A stretch of DNA of 64,000 nucleotides from CAYTMY01 sp964618075. Its GTDB lineage: Bacteria; Bacillota; Clostridia; Eubacteriales; Anaerofustaceae. The position numbers and the translations under genes are program-made. The notes under the pieces were generated by a model. The model was not told the DNA's origin. It did not search any database and worked only from the letters and a program-made list of their open reading frames with translations. This document shows, piece after piece, positions 26,238-35,818 of the stretch; the stretch's first letter is position 1, and each line of letters starts with the position of its first letter. The stretch lies in the NCBI GenBank assembly GCA_964618075.1, contig CAZTZO010000001.1, positions 1 to 64,000 of the forward strand, in the 5' to 3' direction.

Positions 26238-27068
26238 ATGAGTATTTTAGAATCAATAGTTTTGGGTTTCGTGCAAGGCGCGGCAGAATTTCTTCCGATA
26301 AGCAGCTCGGGGCATCTCGTTATAGTTCAAGCTCTTTTTGGAATTACACAGAACAACCTTGCTTTTACAATATTGTTGCATCTGGCTACATTTTTTGCGA
26401 TATTCGCTGCATATTATAAATCAGTCATTTCTCTTATAAAAGAATTTTTTCTTATGCTTTTTGATATAGTTACTTTAAAAGGACCTCAGCTTAAAAAGAG
26501 CAAATACAGATACTATATAATATATATAATTATAGCTACCATACCGGCTGGGATTGCAGGAGTTTTATTAGACAGCTACATCGAAAGCGCATTCTCATCT
26601 GTTTTAGTGGTTTCTATAATGCTCATCGTTACAGGCTTTGTGCTGTTGCTTGGTGAAAAGCTTTCTGCGCTCGGTAGTCAAAAGATCGAAGAGTTGGGCC
26701 CGGTAAAGTCATTTTTAGTCGGACTTTTTCAAATGTGCGCTATCATGCCGGGGCTCTCCCGTTCAGGCACCACAATGACAGGCGGCATTGTAATGGGCTT
26801 GTCAAAGGATGAAGCGCTTGAATTTTCTTTTCTTCTTGCACTCCCCACCATATTGGGTTCAGTTATTCTTAAAGCGAAGGACGTTGTGGCGGCTGTACAG
26901 GATATTTCCATAGTGGCATGTCTGGCAGGCTTTGTAACGGCTCTCGTTGTAGGCTACTGTTCAATATTATTATTTAAAAAAATAGTTAAAAAAGGAAGCC
27001 TTATATCGTTCTCAGTATATTGTTGGGTTTTGGGACTCTTGCTCTTGTTGAACATAGGGAGATTCTAA
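26238..27068 (+). CDS. uppP: Undecaprenyl-diphosphate phosphatase
   Basis: Recycles undecaprenyl diphosphate to the monophosphate carrier used for cell-wall synthesis. Start is ATG 26238 after CAGGAGGG; the longer frame includes the ribosome site. The 276-residue membrane protein has the catalytic EFLPISSSGHLVI motif (about residues 18-30) and the second PGLSRSGTTMTGGI motif (about 170-183), with about eight membrane segments. The following gene begins at the very next base after its stop. Confidence 0.97.
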   Translation: MSILESIVLGFVQGAAEFLPISSSGHLVIVQALFGITQNNLAFTILLHLATFFAIFAAYYKSVISLIKEFFLMLFDIVTLKGPQLKKSKYRYYIIYIIIATIPAGIAGVLLDSYIESAFSSVLVVSIMLIVTGFVLLLGEKLSALGSQKIEELGPVKSFLVGLFQMCAIMPGLSRSGTTMTGGIVMGLSKDEALEFSFLLALPTILGSVILKAKDVVAAVQDISIVACLAGFVTALVVGYCSILLFKKIVKKGSLISFSVYCWVLGLLLLLNIGRF

Positions 27069-27923
27069 ATGGACATAATACAAAAAATCGATAATCATGA
27101 GTTGTTGATGCTCGACGGTTCTATGGGAGCATTATTGCTTTCCAAAGGTATTAAGGCAACAAAACTGTTAAGTGCGGGAATAGAAAACAGTGATATACTT
27201 ATAGAGATTCACAAAGATTATCTTTCAGCAGGCTGCGATATCATTGCAACCAATACATTCAATATAACAAATGAGACTTTGAAGGCTTCTTCTTATTCGT
27301 GTGAAGAGCTTGTTGGTGCTAATGTTAAATGTGCAAAAAAAGCTAAAGATTCATTCCCTGAATGTGCTATTGCACTTGATATTGGTCCGTCGGGGTTTTT
27401 CCCCAGAAGCGACGGGACTTTCCCATATGAAAAAGCTGAGGATTTATTTTCAAAGCAAATTGAAGCTGCGGGCGATGATATTGACTTGATATTGCTTGAA
27501 ACCACGTCTGTTGTAGAAGACGTAGAGGCTGTTGTGAGCGCCGCAAAAAAAATAACGGATAAACCTGTAATGGCATCGATGACATTTACGTCAAAATGCA
27601 AAACGTGGTACGGGGTGTCATTGGATTTATGGATAGATAAGCTGAATACATTGCCTTTATTATCCGCAGGCATTAACTGCTCTCTTACTCCCGAAGAAAT
27701 GTTGCCGCTTGCAGTAACAATGAAAAAAAGAGCAAGTAAGCCGATTTTTATTGAACCGAACAGAGGAAATCCCACATATAAAGACGGCGAGATGATTTAT
27801 GAGATAAGTGCCGAAAGGTTTGCGGAAGGCTTAAAGTCCTTATACGACGAAAATATACGAATAATCGGAGGCTGCTGCGGAAGCGACCCCGAATGCATGA
27901 GAAAATTCAAGGAAATGATTTGA
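27069..27923 (+). CDS. Homocysteine S-methyltransferase domain protein
   Basis: A 284-residue zinc-dependent methyltransferase barrel like the N-terminal module of MetH or MmuM. It has LMLDGSMGALLLSKG at the start, TNTFNIT (about residue 60), the first Zn Cys in AGINCSLTPEEM (about 203) and the Cys pair in IIGGCCGSDPE (about 270). Free-standing versions methylate homocysteine from S-methylmethionine or with a corrinoid partner encoded elsewhere; no cobalamin or folate domain is adjacent. The ATG abuts the uppP stop, so the genes are co-transcribed despite unrelated roles. Confidence 0.85.
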   Translation: MDIIQKIDNHELLMLDGSMGALLLSKGIKATKLLSAGIENSDILIEIHKDYLSAGCDIIATNTFNITNETLKASSYSCEELVGANVKCAKKAKDSFPECAIALDIGPSGFFPRSDGTFPYEKAEDLFSKQIEAAGDDIDLILLETTSVVEDVEAVVSAAKKITDKPVMASMTFTSKCKTWYGVSLDLWIDKLNTLPLLSAGINCSLTPEEMLPLAVTMKKRASKPIFIEPNRGNPTYKDGEMIYEISAERFAEGLKSLYDENIRIIGGCCGSDPECMRKFKEMI

Positions 27924-27924
27924 T

Positions 27925-28476
27925 TTATGAATTATATTCATATGTATTAAATACCTTGCAATCATTAAGCTGTTTAAATAAAAATAAACCGTCTTCATAA
28001 ACTAAATAAGAATTACTGCTATTTTCTTTTGGTATGGAAAGACTTCCGGGATTCATAAATATAATACCGTTTTTTTCACTGTATTCAGGCACATGAGTGT
28101 GACCGAATAATAATATGTCTCCGGTATTAATTGCCGGTATATTTTCTTTATTGTATTTATCTCCGTGAGTGGCATAGATAATATTATTCTTTAGCATAAC
28201 AAGACAATATTCTGCCATAATCGGAAACTGGAGCATACATTGATCCACATCGCTGTCACAATTTCCCTTCACGCATAAAATATTACTTTTTAATTCGTTT
28301 AAAATACTTGCTACATCCTTCGGAGAATAATCCTTTGGAAGGTCGTTTCTCGGTCCATGATATAAAATATCGCCCAAAAACAAAATTTTATCGGCGTTTT
28401 CCTTTGCAAATACCTCTATAAGTCGGTTGCAATAATACAACGAACCGTGTAAATCCGACGCTATAAGTAGCTTCAT
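27925..28476 (-). CDS. YfcE/MJ0936-type metallophosphodiesterase
   Basis: A 183-residue calcineurin-like phosphoesterase. Metal-binding motifs in order: SDLHGS (about residue 7), GDILYHGPRNDLP (about 36), GNCDSDVDQ (about 73), THGDKYN (about 105) and GHTHVPEY (about 127), then NPGSLS. YfcE-type enzymes cleave phosphodiesters; the natural substrate is unknown. It converges on the homocysteine methyltransferase with one base between the stops and no terminator visible there. It lies 12 bp after the pilT remnant on the same strand. Confidence 0.9.
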   Translation of the reverse strand: MKLLIASDLHGSLYYCNRLIEVFAKENADKILFLGDILYHGPRNDLPKDYSPKDVASILNELKSNILCVKGNCDSDVDQCMLQFPIMAEYCLVMLKNNIIYATHGDKYNKENIPAINTGDILLFGHTHVPEYSEKNGIIFMNPGSLSIPKENSSNSYLVYEDGLFLFKQLNDCKVFNTYEYNS

Positions 28477-28488
28477 GAAAGACCTCTT

Positions 28489-29539
28489 TTATATTCCGTA
28501 TTGTTCAAGCTCTTTTTTGTTATTCGAGTATTTATAAGCATTTTGTGATGTGATCTTGCCTGTTTTGACAAGTCTTGCCAAATCATTGTTTAAGGTGTGC
28601 ATACCGATTGAGGCGGCAGACTGCATAGCAGTTGGAAGCTGAAAGCATTTGTTCTCTCGAATCATATTCAAGACAGCGTCACTGCCTACAAGAATTTCCG
28701 TTGCGGGATATCTGCTATTATTCTGTATATTGGGTATAAGACACTGCGTTATAACGCCTGATAACACTCCAGCAAGCTGTGTCCTTATCTGATTTTGCGC
28801 ATTGGGGGGGCATACATCGATTATCCTGTCTATAGTCTGCGCCGCTCCCGTGGTATGTAGTGTAGACATCACCAAATGGCCCGTTTCCGCTGCGGTTACA
28901 GCCGCCGATATTGTTTCGTAGTCTCTCATTTCTCCTACAAGTATAATATCAGGATCCTCTCTAAGACTGCTTCTGAGCGCCTCGGCGAAACCCGAAACGT
29001 CCCTTTGAGCTTCACGCTGATGTACTATCGAAAGCTTATTATGATGAACATACTCTATCGGGTCTTCGATTGTAATAATATGCTCTGCTCTCGTGGTGTT
29101 GATATGATCAATCATTGATGCCAATGTCGTGGATTTGCCGCTTCCCGTAGGGCCGGTAACGAGTATAAGCCCTCTTTGCTATTCAATCATATTAGTCAAC
29201 ACACCCGGTAAACCCAAAGCGGTAAGCGAAGGTATATCGTTATTTAATAGTCTTAAAAGAGGCGGCAATGCCTTTTGAGTATCGAAATACATTTACGCGC
29301 AGGCGATATCCATCGTTCGTCTGATATGCAAAATCAACATCCTTCCCTTTTGAAAAAACCTCTTTGTGAGTTTTATCCATCAGAGAAGCAATCATGCTTG
29401 ATATTTCATCTTCATTAGGCTGCTCTTCTGCAAGCATTAGACTGCCGTTTATCCTAAACATAAGAGGCATGTTTTCAGAGATATGTATATCCGAGCATTT
29501 ATTATTAAATGCGATTCTGATAATTGAATTAATATCCAT
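28489..29539 (-). pseudogene. pilT: Broken type IV pilus retraction ATPase PilT
   Basis: The frame starting at 29539 gives a PilT N-terminus (SDIHISENMPLMFRING, DVDFAYQTNDGYRLRVNVF) and stops after ASFKTIK. A one-base shift near 29252-29258 (TCTTTTAAGA on the coding strand) restores RLLNNDIPSLTALGLPGVLT up to a TAG at 29181-29179. After that amber the normal sequence continues: QRGLILVTGPTGSGKSTTL (Walker A), the Asp box, GEMRDYETISAAVTAAETGH and the His-box HTTGAAQTIDRI. So a full-length pilT is interrupted by a frameshift and a nonsense codon. The remaining C-terminal frame (28489-29124) lacks Walker A. Two lesions in an otherwise intact pilus operon suggest recent loss of retraction, unless they are sequence errors. 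Confidence 0.85.
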
Positions 29540-29550
29540 TACTAAACTCC

Positions 29551-31218
29551 CTATGAATAATAAGAAACCTTTAGAAGCTCTTCAACGGTAGTTATCCCCT
29601 TCTTAACCAAATCCATCCCACTATCCTTCAAAAGCTTCATTCCCTGCGTTTTAATTGCATATTGCTCTATCTCTTCTGTAGTTGAGCCTTTGGATATCAT
29701 AGCGCGCATGGACTTGTCAATGCCGACTATTTCATGTATAGCTATTCTTCCTGAATACCCTGTGTTATTGCATCGGCTGCACCCTTTTGCCTGCATTACC
29801 GTATCTATATCATCTCCCAAAAGATATCTTTGTTCTGGAGTGACTGTAACTTGCTCTGCGCAGTACGGACAAACCTTTCGCATCAGCCTTTGTGCAACCA
29901 AACCTACCAGTGAGTTCGCTATCAAATACGGCTCTACGCCCATATCCTCAAGCCTCACTATTGAAGCCACAGCATTGTTGGTATGCAAGGTTGAAAATAC
30001 AAGGTGTCCGGTTATTGCAGCTCTTACGGATATTGCTGCCGTCTCATTGTCTCTCGTTTCTCCGACCATTATAATATCTGGATCCTGTCTTAATAAAGAG
30101 CGCATTCCGGATTCAAAGGTAAGTCCCGCTACGTTGTTAACCTGCGTTTGATTGATACGAGCCAAATTCTTTTCAACAGGGTCTTCTATTGTGCAGATGT
30201 TGACCTGTTTTTTTGATAAGTATTCTAAAAGCATATATAAAGTAGTCGTTTTACCGCTTCCGGTTGGCCCTGTCATATATATAATGCCGTTTGGGGACAT
30301 GAGCATTTTTAATATTTTTCGGTAATTCTCATCAGTCATACCGAAGGAATCGGCATAATCAATATTGCCCGTATTTGAAAGCAGCCTTAAAACAGCGGTT
30401 TCACCAAAGACAGTGGGTATGACCGATACTCTTATATTTATCTGCTCATTTGGCAGTTTATATCTGAAATGACCGTCCTGTGGCAGTCTTCTCTCTGCTA
30501 TATCAAGATCGCTTAATATTTTTATTCGCGCAATCAATGAGGGGTGCACGCTTCTTTGAAGTGTAACATAATCGACAATGGTGCCGTCTATACGCACTCT
30601 TACAGAGGTTTTATCCTCAAACGGTTCAACGTGTATATCGCTTGCGCCTATGTTATATGCTCTTTCAATAAGGCTGTTCAAAAGCTTTATTATCGGAGCA
30701 TCTCCGTCGCCCTCGTCAATATCTATTTCTTCTATTGCGCTGACGCTCTCCATATTAGCTCGTCTTGTAGCGTCCTGTACCGATACGTCAGAATAATAAT
30801 GCTCGATTGCTTCTTTAAGAGGTGCTCTTTCGCATAGCACTATTTCAAGCTGACGTTCTGTGAGCTGTCTGATATCCTCCTGCGCATAGAAATTCAGAGG
30901 ATCATTTACCGCAACGGTAATTATTTGTTCATTTGCTTTCAACGGAAGCATTTGATATTTTTCGGCAAGCTGCTTAGGTATCAGCTGCACAGCCATAATA
31001 TCAGCCGATACGTTAGTAATATCTATAAGCTTAAGCTGTAAGCGCTTTGAAAGTGCCTGCAAAACCTGCTTCTCAGTGACATATTCCATTTCCTGGAGAA
31101 CCTCACCAAGTCGTTTCCCGCTTTTCTTTTGGTTTATCAACGCCTGATCAAGCTGCTGCTGCGTTATATATCCGTATTCCTTTAAAACTTCTCCGATAGG
31201 AATGTTTTTATTAATCAT
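29551..31218 (-). CDS. pilB: Type IV pilus assembly ATPase PilB
   Basis: The motor that powers pilus extension. Start is ATG 31218 (MINKNIPIGEVLKEYG) after GGGAGA; the longer frame lacks a ribosome site. The 555-residue protein has an N-terminal MshEN-type domain (GEVLKEYGYITQQQLDQAL), then GDGDAPIIKLLNSLIERA, Walker A GPTGSGKTTTLYMLL (about residue 315), the Asp box TIEDPVE, Walker B LLRQDPDIIMVGETRD, the His box STLHTNNA, and a four-Cys zinc site (CPYCAEQ and CSRCNNTGYSGR). It lies 11 bp before the pilT remnant. Confidence 0.96.
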   Translation of the reverse strand: MINKNIPIGEVLKEYGYITQQQLDQALINQKKSGKRLGEVLQEMEYVTEKQVLQALSKRLQLKLIDITNVSADIMAVQLIPKQLAEKYQMLPLKANEQIITVAVNDPLNFYAQEDIRQLTERQLEIVLCERAPLKEAIEHYYSDVSVQDATRRANMESVSAIEEIDIDEGDGDAPIIKLLNSLIERAYNIGASDIHVEPFEDKTSVRVRIDGTIVDYVTLQRSVHPSLIARIKILSDLDIAERRLPQDGHFRYKLPNEQINIRVSVIPTVFGETAVLRLLSNTGNIDYADSFGMTDENYRKILKMLMSPNGIIYMTGPTGSGKTTTLYMLLEYLSKKQVNICTIEDPVEKNLARINQTQVNNVAGLTFESGMRSLLRQDPDIIMVGETRDNETAAISVRAAITGHLVFSTLHTNNAVASIVRLEDMGVEPYLIANSLVGLVAQRLMRKVCPYCAEQVTVTPEQRYLLGDDIDTVMQAKGCSRCNNTGYSGRIAIHEIVGIDKSMRAMISKGSTTEEIEQYAIKTQGMKLLKDSGMDLVKKGITTVEELLKVSYYS

Positions 31219-31240
31219 GATATCTCCCAAAATGTCCTTA

Positions 31241-31813
31241 TTAATTATACATATATATCTGTATTTGCATTTGTACCAGATCAGTGCTTCCCGGAAGTAT
31301 AGTGAAATAGTCAACATGAATAGCCGGATAATTATTCGTTATATTGTCAATAAAGGCGGCAACATTTACACTTGAACCCATTGCCTTTAAGCTGACGTTA
31401 TACATACTCAGCGTTTGGCTGCCTTCCTTTAAGGAAGAGGTGTAATAGGGCGAGATATTCTTTGCGGTTTCTATTGCTTCTATTTCAAGACCGGTAGATG
31501 TAAGAGAGTTACTCAGTATTATGCCCGTTACAAGTCTGTCAACATCCTGAGATTGCATCACCGGATAGAATTTTGCCGTAATCTCCGCGCTTTCTTTCTT
31601 TAAAGCTTCATTTTGCTGAACACTTGAATCATAAAGCTTTATTTGAGTCTGCATTTCGAGAACATCTGATTTGACAATTTTAATCTGTGCGCTTGTTTCC
31701 ATTATATTATCTATAAGAGGCAATATCCCCCATACTATCGAAGGAATTACAATAATAAATGCAGCCAGAAAAACAAGTATTTTTTTATCTCTTTGCGTAA
31801 TATTCAGTGTCAT
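31241..31813 (-). CDS. pilO: PilO-like type IV pilus inner-membrane protein
   Basis: A 190-residue bitopic protein starting at ATG 31813 after AAAAGGAGG. It has a short cytoplasmic head, one membrane segment (about residues 13-35), a coiled coil (about 40-80) and a C-terminal ferredoxin-like domain with two alpha-beta repeats. This shape, and its place between PilM-PilN and PilB, matches PilO, which pairs with PilN to form the alignment subcomplex under the pilus. Sequence similarity to Gram-negative PilO is low, so the call rests on architecture and order. Confidence 0.78.
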   Translation of the reverse strand: MTLNITQRDKKILVFLAAFIIVIPSIVWGILPLIDNIMETSAQIKIVKSDVLEMQTQIKLYDSSVQQNEALKKESAEITAKFYPVMQSQDVDRLVTGIILSNSLTSTGLEIEAIETAKNISPYYTSSLKEGSQTLSMYNVSLKAMGSSVNVAAFIDNITNNYPAIHVDYFTILPGSTDLVQMQIQIYMYN

Positions 31814-31826
31814 GATAATCCTCCTT

Positions 31827-33275
31827 TTACTTTCCGGCTTCCGAGTTAAGGTAACATACAACGTTTATTGTGTAGGTTCCGGTGCTCTGATTATATGAGT
31901 ACCCCGAATACTCAATATTGTCGAATAAGTTTGTAGCCTTAAGTCTGTCTATGTATGAATTTATTTGCTCAACGCTTCCGGTCAGAGCCGTTAGTGTCAA
32001 CTGCCCGTTTTTGGCATAATAGCTGGATATATTCATGCTGACAACGCCGCTTCCTGCTTGATTTATGCTGTTTATTACAGAGGCGTTTAGTTTAGGATAT
32101 GATTGTTGTGCTGCAATGGCACTGTTTAAAGCGTTTATGGTAGTTTGGAGACTTGTATTCTCGTCTGTTATTTTTTTAGCCTCGGCAGCCTGACTTATAT
32201 TTGTTGCATCATTAAGGTATGCCTTTTGTTTTTCCAAGCTTGCCTTCATAATGATATTGGTCAATAAAAGACCTATTAATGCAACTACAACAACGCCTAC
32301 CGTTATTATAAGCGGCATGTATTTTTTTACAAATTGTTGTTTTTCGCTGCTACTGCCGGTTTGTTTTTTATATCTGTCAAATAAATTAACGCTATGCTGC
32401 GACTTTATGAATGGTCCAAGGGAATCTATCATATTGTTGAGCATATTACCTTCTGCTTCTTCCTTGTCGTCACTATTAAAATGTGCGCTTGAAAGACCGA
32501 GCTGATTTATCGCATCGTTACATTTTTCGAGAGGTTTTCCGTTAAGGCCGCAAACATATACATTCTTCAAATTATCGCTTTTTCGAAGTGTGGAATAGAA
32601 CTGAAGCATGGAGCTTATGTTTCCCGATACTTCTGTTTGAAAATCATCACTGTCATAGTCACTGAAAAGACGGGTCCTTTGAGCATAAGCATACGCTCCC
32701 TTTGACCAAAGAAGACTTATAAGCATGTTTGAGTCGAACAGCTGTATTATAGCCGTTTCGTCCTTCATTGACGAAAGAGAATATATAGCCTCTAACGCGC
32801 TTAGCTGTATGGGCATCACAGAATTAACGCTTATACCTATGTCATTAAAAATGTTCACATACGACTCAACAAGGCTTACAGGTGTCATAACAGCAAGCAC
32901 ATCTGAAAATTTCGTATCTTTTTTTTCTGCCAAGACCTTATAATCGAAAAGCTGTGGCTCGCTTTTTTCGGTCTCGGGAAATTCACGCGTGATCATTTCG
33001 AGCATTTTGTTGTCTTTTTCAGTCGGTACCGATGCTGATTTGAGCACCATCTGAGAGCTGTTTATTATAAGGGAAACGTCCTTTTTCGGCAAATCGTTAG
33101 CTTGCCAAAACTCGGAGATCTGTTTTTTGAAATCACCCTCATTTGTGACGACTCCGTTAATGATACAATCGTTTAATAAGGTCGTTTCATACACTCGTTT
33201 GGCAGAAACGCTCTTTCCCTCATTCCCTGTGATAATCTGCAAATTATTGTTTGACAATCTTACCGCTGTTATCAT
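31827..33275 (-). CDS. PilM-PilN fusion protein
   Basis: A 482-residue protein joining two pilus parts. Residues about 1-290 form an actin-like PilM domain (start ITAVRLSNNNLQIITG; SLIINSSQMVLKS; a central DIGISVNSVMPIQLSALEAI; SSMLQFYSTLRKSDNLKNVYVCG). Then comes a PilN-type linker with VNLFDRYKK (about 305), matching the NLLP/NLLPWR element by which PilN contacts PilM, one membrane helix (about 320-343), a coiled coil and a C-terminal ferredoxin-like domain. In most species pilM and pilN are separate genes. Fusion would permanently tether the cytoplasmic ring to the membrane subcomplex. Confidence 0.8.
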   Translation of the reverse strand: MITAVRLSNNNLQIITGNEGKSVSAKRVYETTLLNDCIINGVVTNEGDFKKQISEFWQANDLPKKDVSLIINSSQMVLKSASVPTEKDNKMLEMITREFPETEKSEPQLFDYKVLAEKKDTKFSDVLAVMTPVSLVESYVNIFNDIGISVNSVMPIQLSALEAIYSLSSMKDETAIIQLFDSNMLISLLWSKGAYAYAQRTRLFSDYDSDDFQTEVSGNISSMLQFYSTLRKSDNLKNVYVCGLNGKPLEKCNDAINQLGLSSAHFNSDDKEEAEGNMLNNMIDSLGPFIKSQHSVNLFDRYKKQTGSSSEKQQFVKKYMPLIITVGVVVVALIGLLLTNIIMKASLEKQKAYLNDATNISQAAEAKKITDENTSLQTTINALNSAIAAQQSYPKLNASVINSINQAGSGVVSMNISSYYAKNGQLTLTALTGSVEQINSYIDRLKATNLFDNIEYSGYSYNQSTGTYTINVVCYLNSEAGK

Positions 33276-33283
33276 AATGTCTC

Positions 33284-34489
33284 CTAAATATATGTTGTAT
33301 ATTGCATTGTCTGGTAGTATTGATATATCGGTGTCATGACGGAAATCATTATAAATCCTATCACTGCCGCCATAAGAATGATGAGCGCAGGTTCAAGGAA
33401 GGTTATCATCTTCGAAACAGCGCTGTCGCTGTCATATTCGAGAGAATCCGCAGTTGCGTTTAACATGGTATCTATACTGCCGGTCTCCTCGCCTACCATT
33501 ATTGAATCCGCCAATTTGTGGACAAAGCCGTCCACCTTGCGTATCGCACTCGAAAGCGGTTGTCCGCTTCTTACAGATATTATCAAATCGTTAAACTGTG
33601 ATTCGACATATTTATTACCGACTGTTTTTACGCCTATCGAAAGAGAGCTTACAAGGGGCAGCCCAGCGCTGTAAAGCGAATTGATAGTTCTGGCAAAACG
33701 AGCGGAATAAATTATCTTCATAAGCTTTCCGAAATACGGATATTTAACCTTCATTTTATCCACAAATAAGCGTACTGCCGGAACTTTCAACAGAGCTATT
33801 AAACCGATAACTATCAGTACGATCACTATTAAAATAATAGCCCAGTCATTTTTTATTGCGTTACTCATTGCAAGCAAAAACTTCGTAGTGCCGGGCAACT
33901 CCGGCATAGCACTGAAAATCGTCTCAAACTGCGGCATAATGTACGCCACTATAAAGATCGTCACGGCGATTATCATTATCAAAAGTATTGCAGGGTAAGT
34001 CATCGCTCCCGATACTTTTTTACTGAGTCGATAGCTCTTCTCGTAATGCGTCGCCATATTCATCGTGACCTTGTCAAGATTTCCGCCCGCTTCACCTGTT
34101 TTTATCATATTGATAAGAAGCTGCGGAAAAACAGCGCCTTGTTTATTCATTGCTTCAGATAGCGCGTCGCCCTGACGTATGCTTGAAAGCAGTTCATCAT
34201 AAATTTTTCGTTCTACAGGCTTGATTGTTTCCTGCTGAGAAATAATCTTTAAAGCGCGTACCAAGCTTACTCCGGCAGAAAGCAATGTTCCTAACTCCCT
34301 GCAAAACTCCGATATTTGCAGCATATTGAGCTTTTGGGATTTATGTAAAGAAACAGTCTGCTTTGCCTTAATGAGATAATTCCCCTGCTGCTTTAAAGCC
34401 TCGCTGAGGGCTTCTTCATCGTTAGCCGTCATGCTGCCGCTTATCCTTTTTCCACTGGATGTCTGCGCTGTATATTGATATTCGGGCAT
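33284..34489 (-). CDS. pilC: Type IV pilus platform protein PilC (GspF family)
   Basis: A 401-residue inner-membrane platform protein with two GspF domains. The N-terminal YQYTAQTSSGKRISGSM region precedes the first domain (FCRELGTLLSAGVSLVRALKI) with its membrane helices near 170-230, and the second domain begins FARTINSLYSAGLPLVSSL with GEETGSIDTMLNATAD; a final membrane helix is at about 370-390. PilC couples the PilB motor to pilin insertion. It lies between pilMN (8 bp) and pilD. Confidence 0.95.
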   Translation of the reverse strand: MPEYQYTAQTSSGKRISGSMTANDEEALSEALKQQGNYLIKAKQTVSLHKSQKLNMLQISEFCRELGTLLSAGVSLVRALKIISQQETIKPVERKIYDELLSSIRQGDALSEAMNKQGAVFPQLLINMIKTGEAGGNLDKVTMNMATHYEKSYRLSKKVSGAMTYPAILLIMIIAVTIFIVAYIMPQFETIFSAMPELPGTTKFLLAMSNAIKNDWAIILIVIVLIVIGLIALLKVPAVRLFVDKMKVKYPYFGKLMKIIYSARFARTINSLYSAGLPLVSSLSIGVKTVGNKYVESQFNDLIISVRSGQPLSSAIRKVDGFVHKLADSIMVGEETGSIDTMLNATADSLEYDSDSAVSKMITFLEPALIILMAAVIGFIMISVMTPIYQYYQTMQYTTYI

Positions 34490-34559
34490 ATGTTGTGACG
34501 CTCCTTGAAAAGTTATGTTTTTCGTTATATAAAATCCATATGGATATTATTATCGTATT

Positions 34560-35333
34560 TTAAAATAAATTCAGGTATAAAGGTATTAAGTATTCTGCAC
34601 AAAACATGGACACTACAAGTCCGAAGCAAAGAAAAGGGCCAAAGGCAAAATGCGCCTTTTTATCTGCTTTTTTTGTTACTAAAAGATATATGGCATATAT
34701 TCCGCCTGTAAGCAGCGCGAAGAGAAAACCCACAAGATTCATCTTCCACCCAAGCATTATACCGCTTGCTGCGATGAGCTTGATATCTCCTCCGCCGAAG
34801 GCGTTTTCAACAAGCAAAGTGATTAAAAACAACGGCACGCTTACACAAAATATCCCTATTAATCGCTCTAAAAGAGTTATTTCCTTAAAGGCAAATATCG
34901 AAACGATCCCAACTACTGTAAGCGCTATAATAAATCCGTTCGGTATTTCCATAGTATCCTTGTCAACTAACGCAATAACAGTCAGAACGCTTATAAATGC
35001 AAACGCTATAACCGATTTGAAAGCGTCGGGATAATAATACAATAAGCATATTATGGCAAGTATCCCACCGCTTATCTCAGTGATAATATAGTTACCGGAT
35101 AGCTTCGCACCACAATATCTGCATTTTCCTTTTAACAGGATGTAGCCGAAAATCGGGAAAGTATCCATAAAACTAAGTTCGTGAGAGCATTCGTTGCATC
35201 GGCTTCTTCCCTTCACAAAGTCAATCTTACGAGGCAGTCTGTAAGCTATTAGACAAAGAAAAGAAAAAACCGAAGCGCCGATAAAAAAAATCAAAAGCAA
35301 GCATATCGCTATCATTAAATAAAGCATATTCAT
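34560..35333 (-). CDS. pilD: Prepilin peptidase/N-methyltransferase PilD
   Basis: Cleaves class III leaders from the prepilins of this operon and methylates the new N-terminus. The 257-residue membrane protein has two CxxC pairs in the methyltransferase-associated loop (CNECSHELSFMDTFP and CRYCGAKL, about residues 45-80) and the two aspartyl-protease aspartates in ALVDKDTMEIPNG (about 150) and NAFGGGDIKL (about 193). It stands between pilC and a small membrane protein gene. Confidence 0.96.
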   Translation of the reverse strand: MNMLYLMIAICLLLIFFIGASVFSFLCLIAYRLPRKIDFVKGRSRCNECSHELSFMDTFPIFGYILLKGKCRYCGAKLSGNYIITEISGGILAIICLLYYYPDAFKSVIAFAFISVLTVIALVDKDTMEIPNGFIIALTVVGIVSIFAFKEITLLERLIGIFCVSVPLFLITLLVENAFGGGDIKLIAASGIMLGWKMNLVGFLFALLTGGIYAIYLLVTKKADKKAHFAFGPFLCFGLVVSMFCAEYLIPLYLNLF

Positions 35334-35337
35334 GAAG

Positions 35338-35796
35338 TCAAAACAAGCGATACGAGCCGTTTTTGACTATCTCCCATTTTCCGTGTTCAGACGTACTTTC
35401 GCGTTGATAGTATGCGCTGAAGCCCTTATGTCCGTCAATGTGCATCTCATTCGGAAGAAGCGTCTGTTGTTCCCAATTCGTTACATATATTTCGCCGTCC
35501 AAGCCGCTTAATTCAATTATTTTTGCATAAGCCTCTAAAGTAAGTCCGCTTTGAGTGGCATTATCGTAGGTGTTTATTCCGTATATATCGTTTTCACGGA
35601 CAGTTACTATTATAGCAAGCTCTACCGAAGAAGCCTGTCTTTTTAATTCTGTTGTGTGAGTTGTATATATCAGATAATTGATACCTACGCATATTAACAG
35701 GATAAGCACAACACAAATAATAAGAAAGCTAATAACCTTTCTTTTAGGTATATTTATTCTTTTATCGGTTAAATCGTTCTTTTGTTGTGTTGTCAT
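35338..35796 (-). CDS. Bitopic membrane protein in pilus operon, unknown
   Basis: A 152-residue protein with a short basic cytoplasmic N-terminus, one membrane helix (about residues 22-44) and an extracytoplasmic domain ending in KWEIVKNGSYRLF. There is no prepilin cleavage motif and no recognised family motif. The same position in other clusters is used for minor structural parts of the pilus machine, and the gene is tightly packed with pilD (4 bp), so a pilus role is likely but its nature is unknown. Confidence 0.65.
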   Translation of the reverse strand: MTTQQKNDLTDKRINIPKRKVISFLIICVVLILLICVGINYLIYTTHTTELKRQASSVELAIIVTVRENDIYGINTYDNATQSGLTLEAYAKIIELSGLDGEIYVTNWEQQTLLPNEMHIDGHKGFSAYYQRESTSEHGKWEIVKNGSYRLF

Positions 35797-35818
35797 AATA
35801 TGCTGTCGTAATTTATTT

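Noticed and set aside
29179..29181. Amber codon in pilT as a recoded residue
   Set aside because: A separate frameshift also interrupts the gene and no recoding element is seen, so loss of function is simpler.
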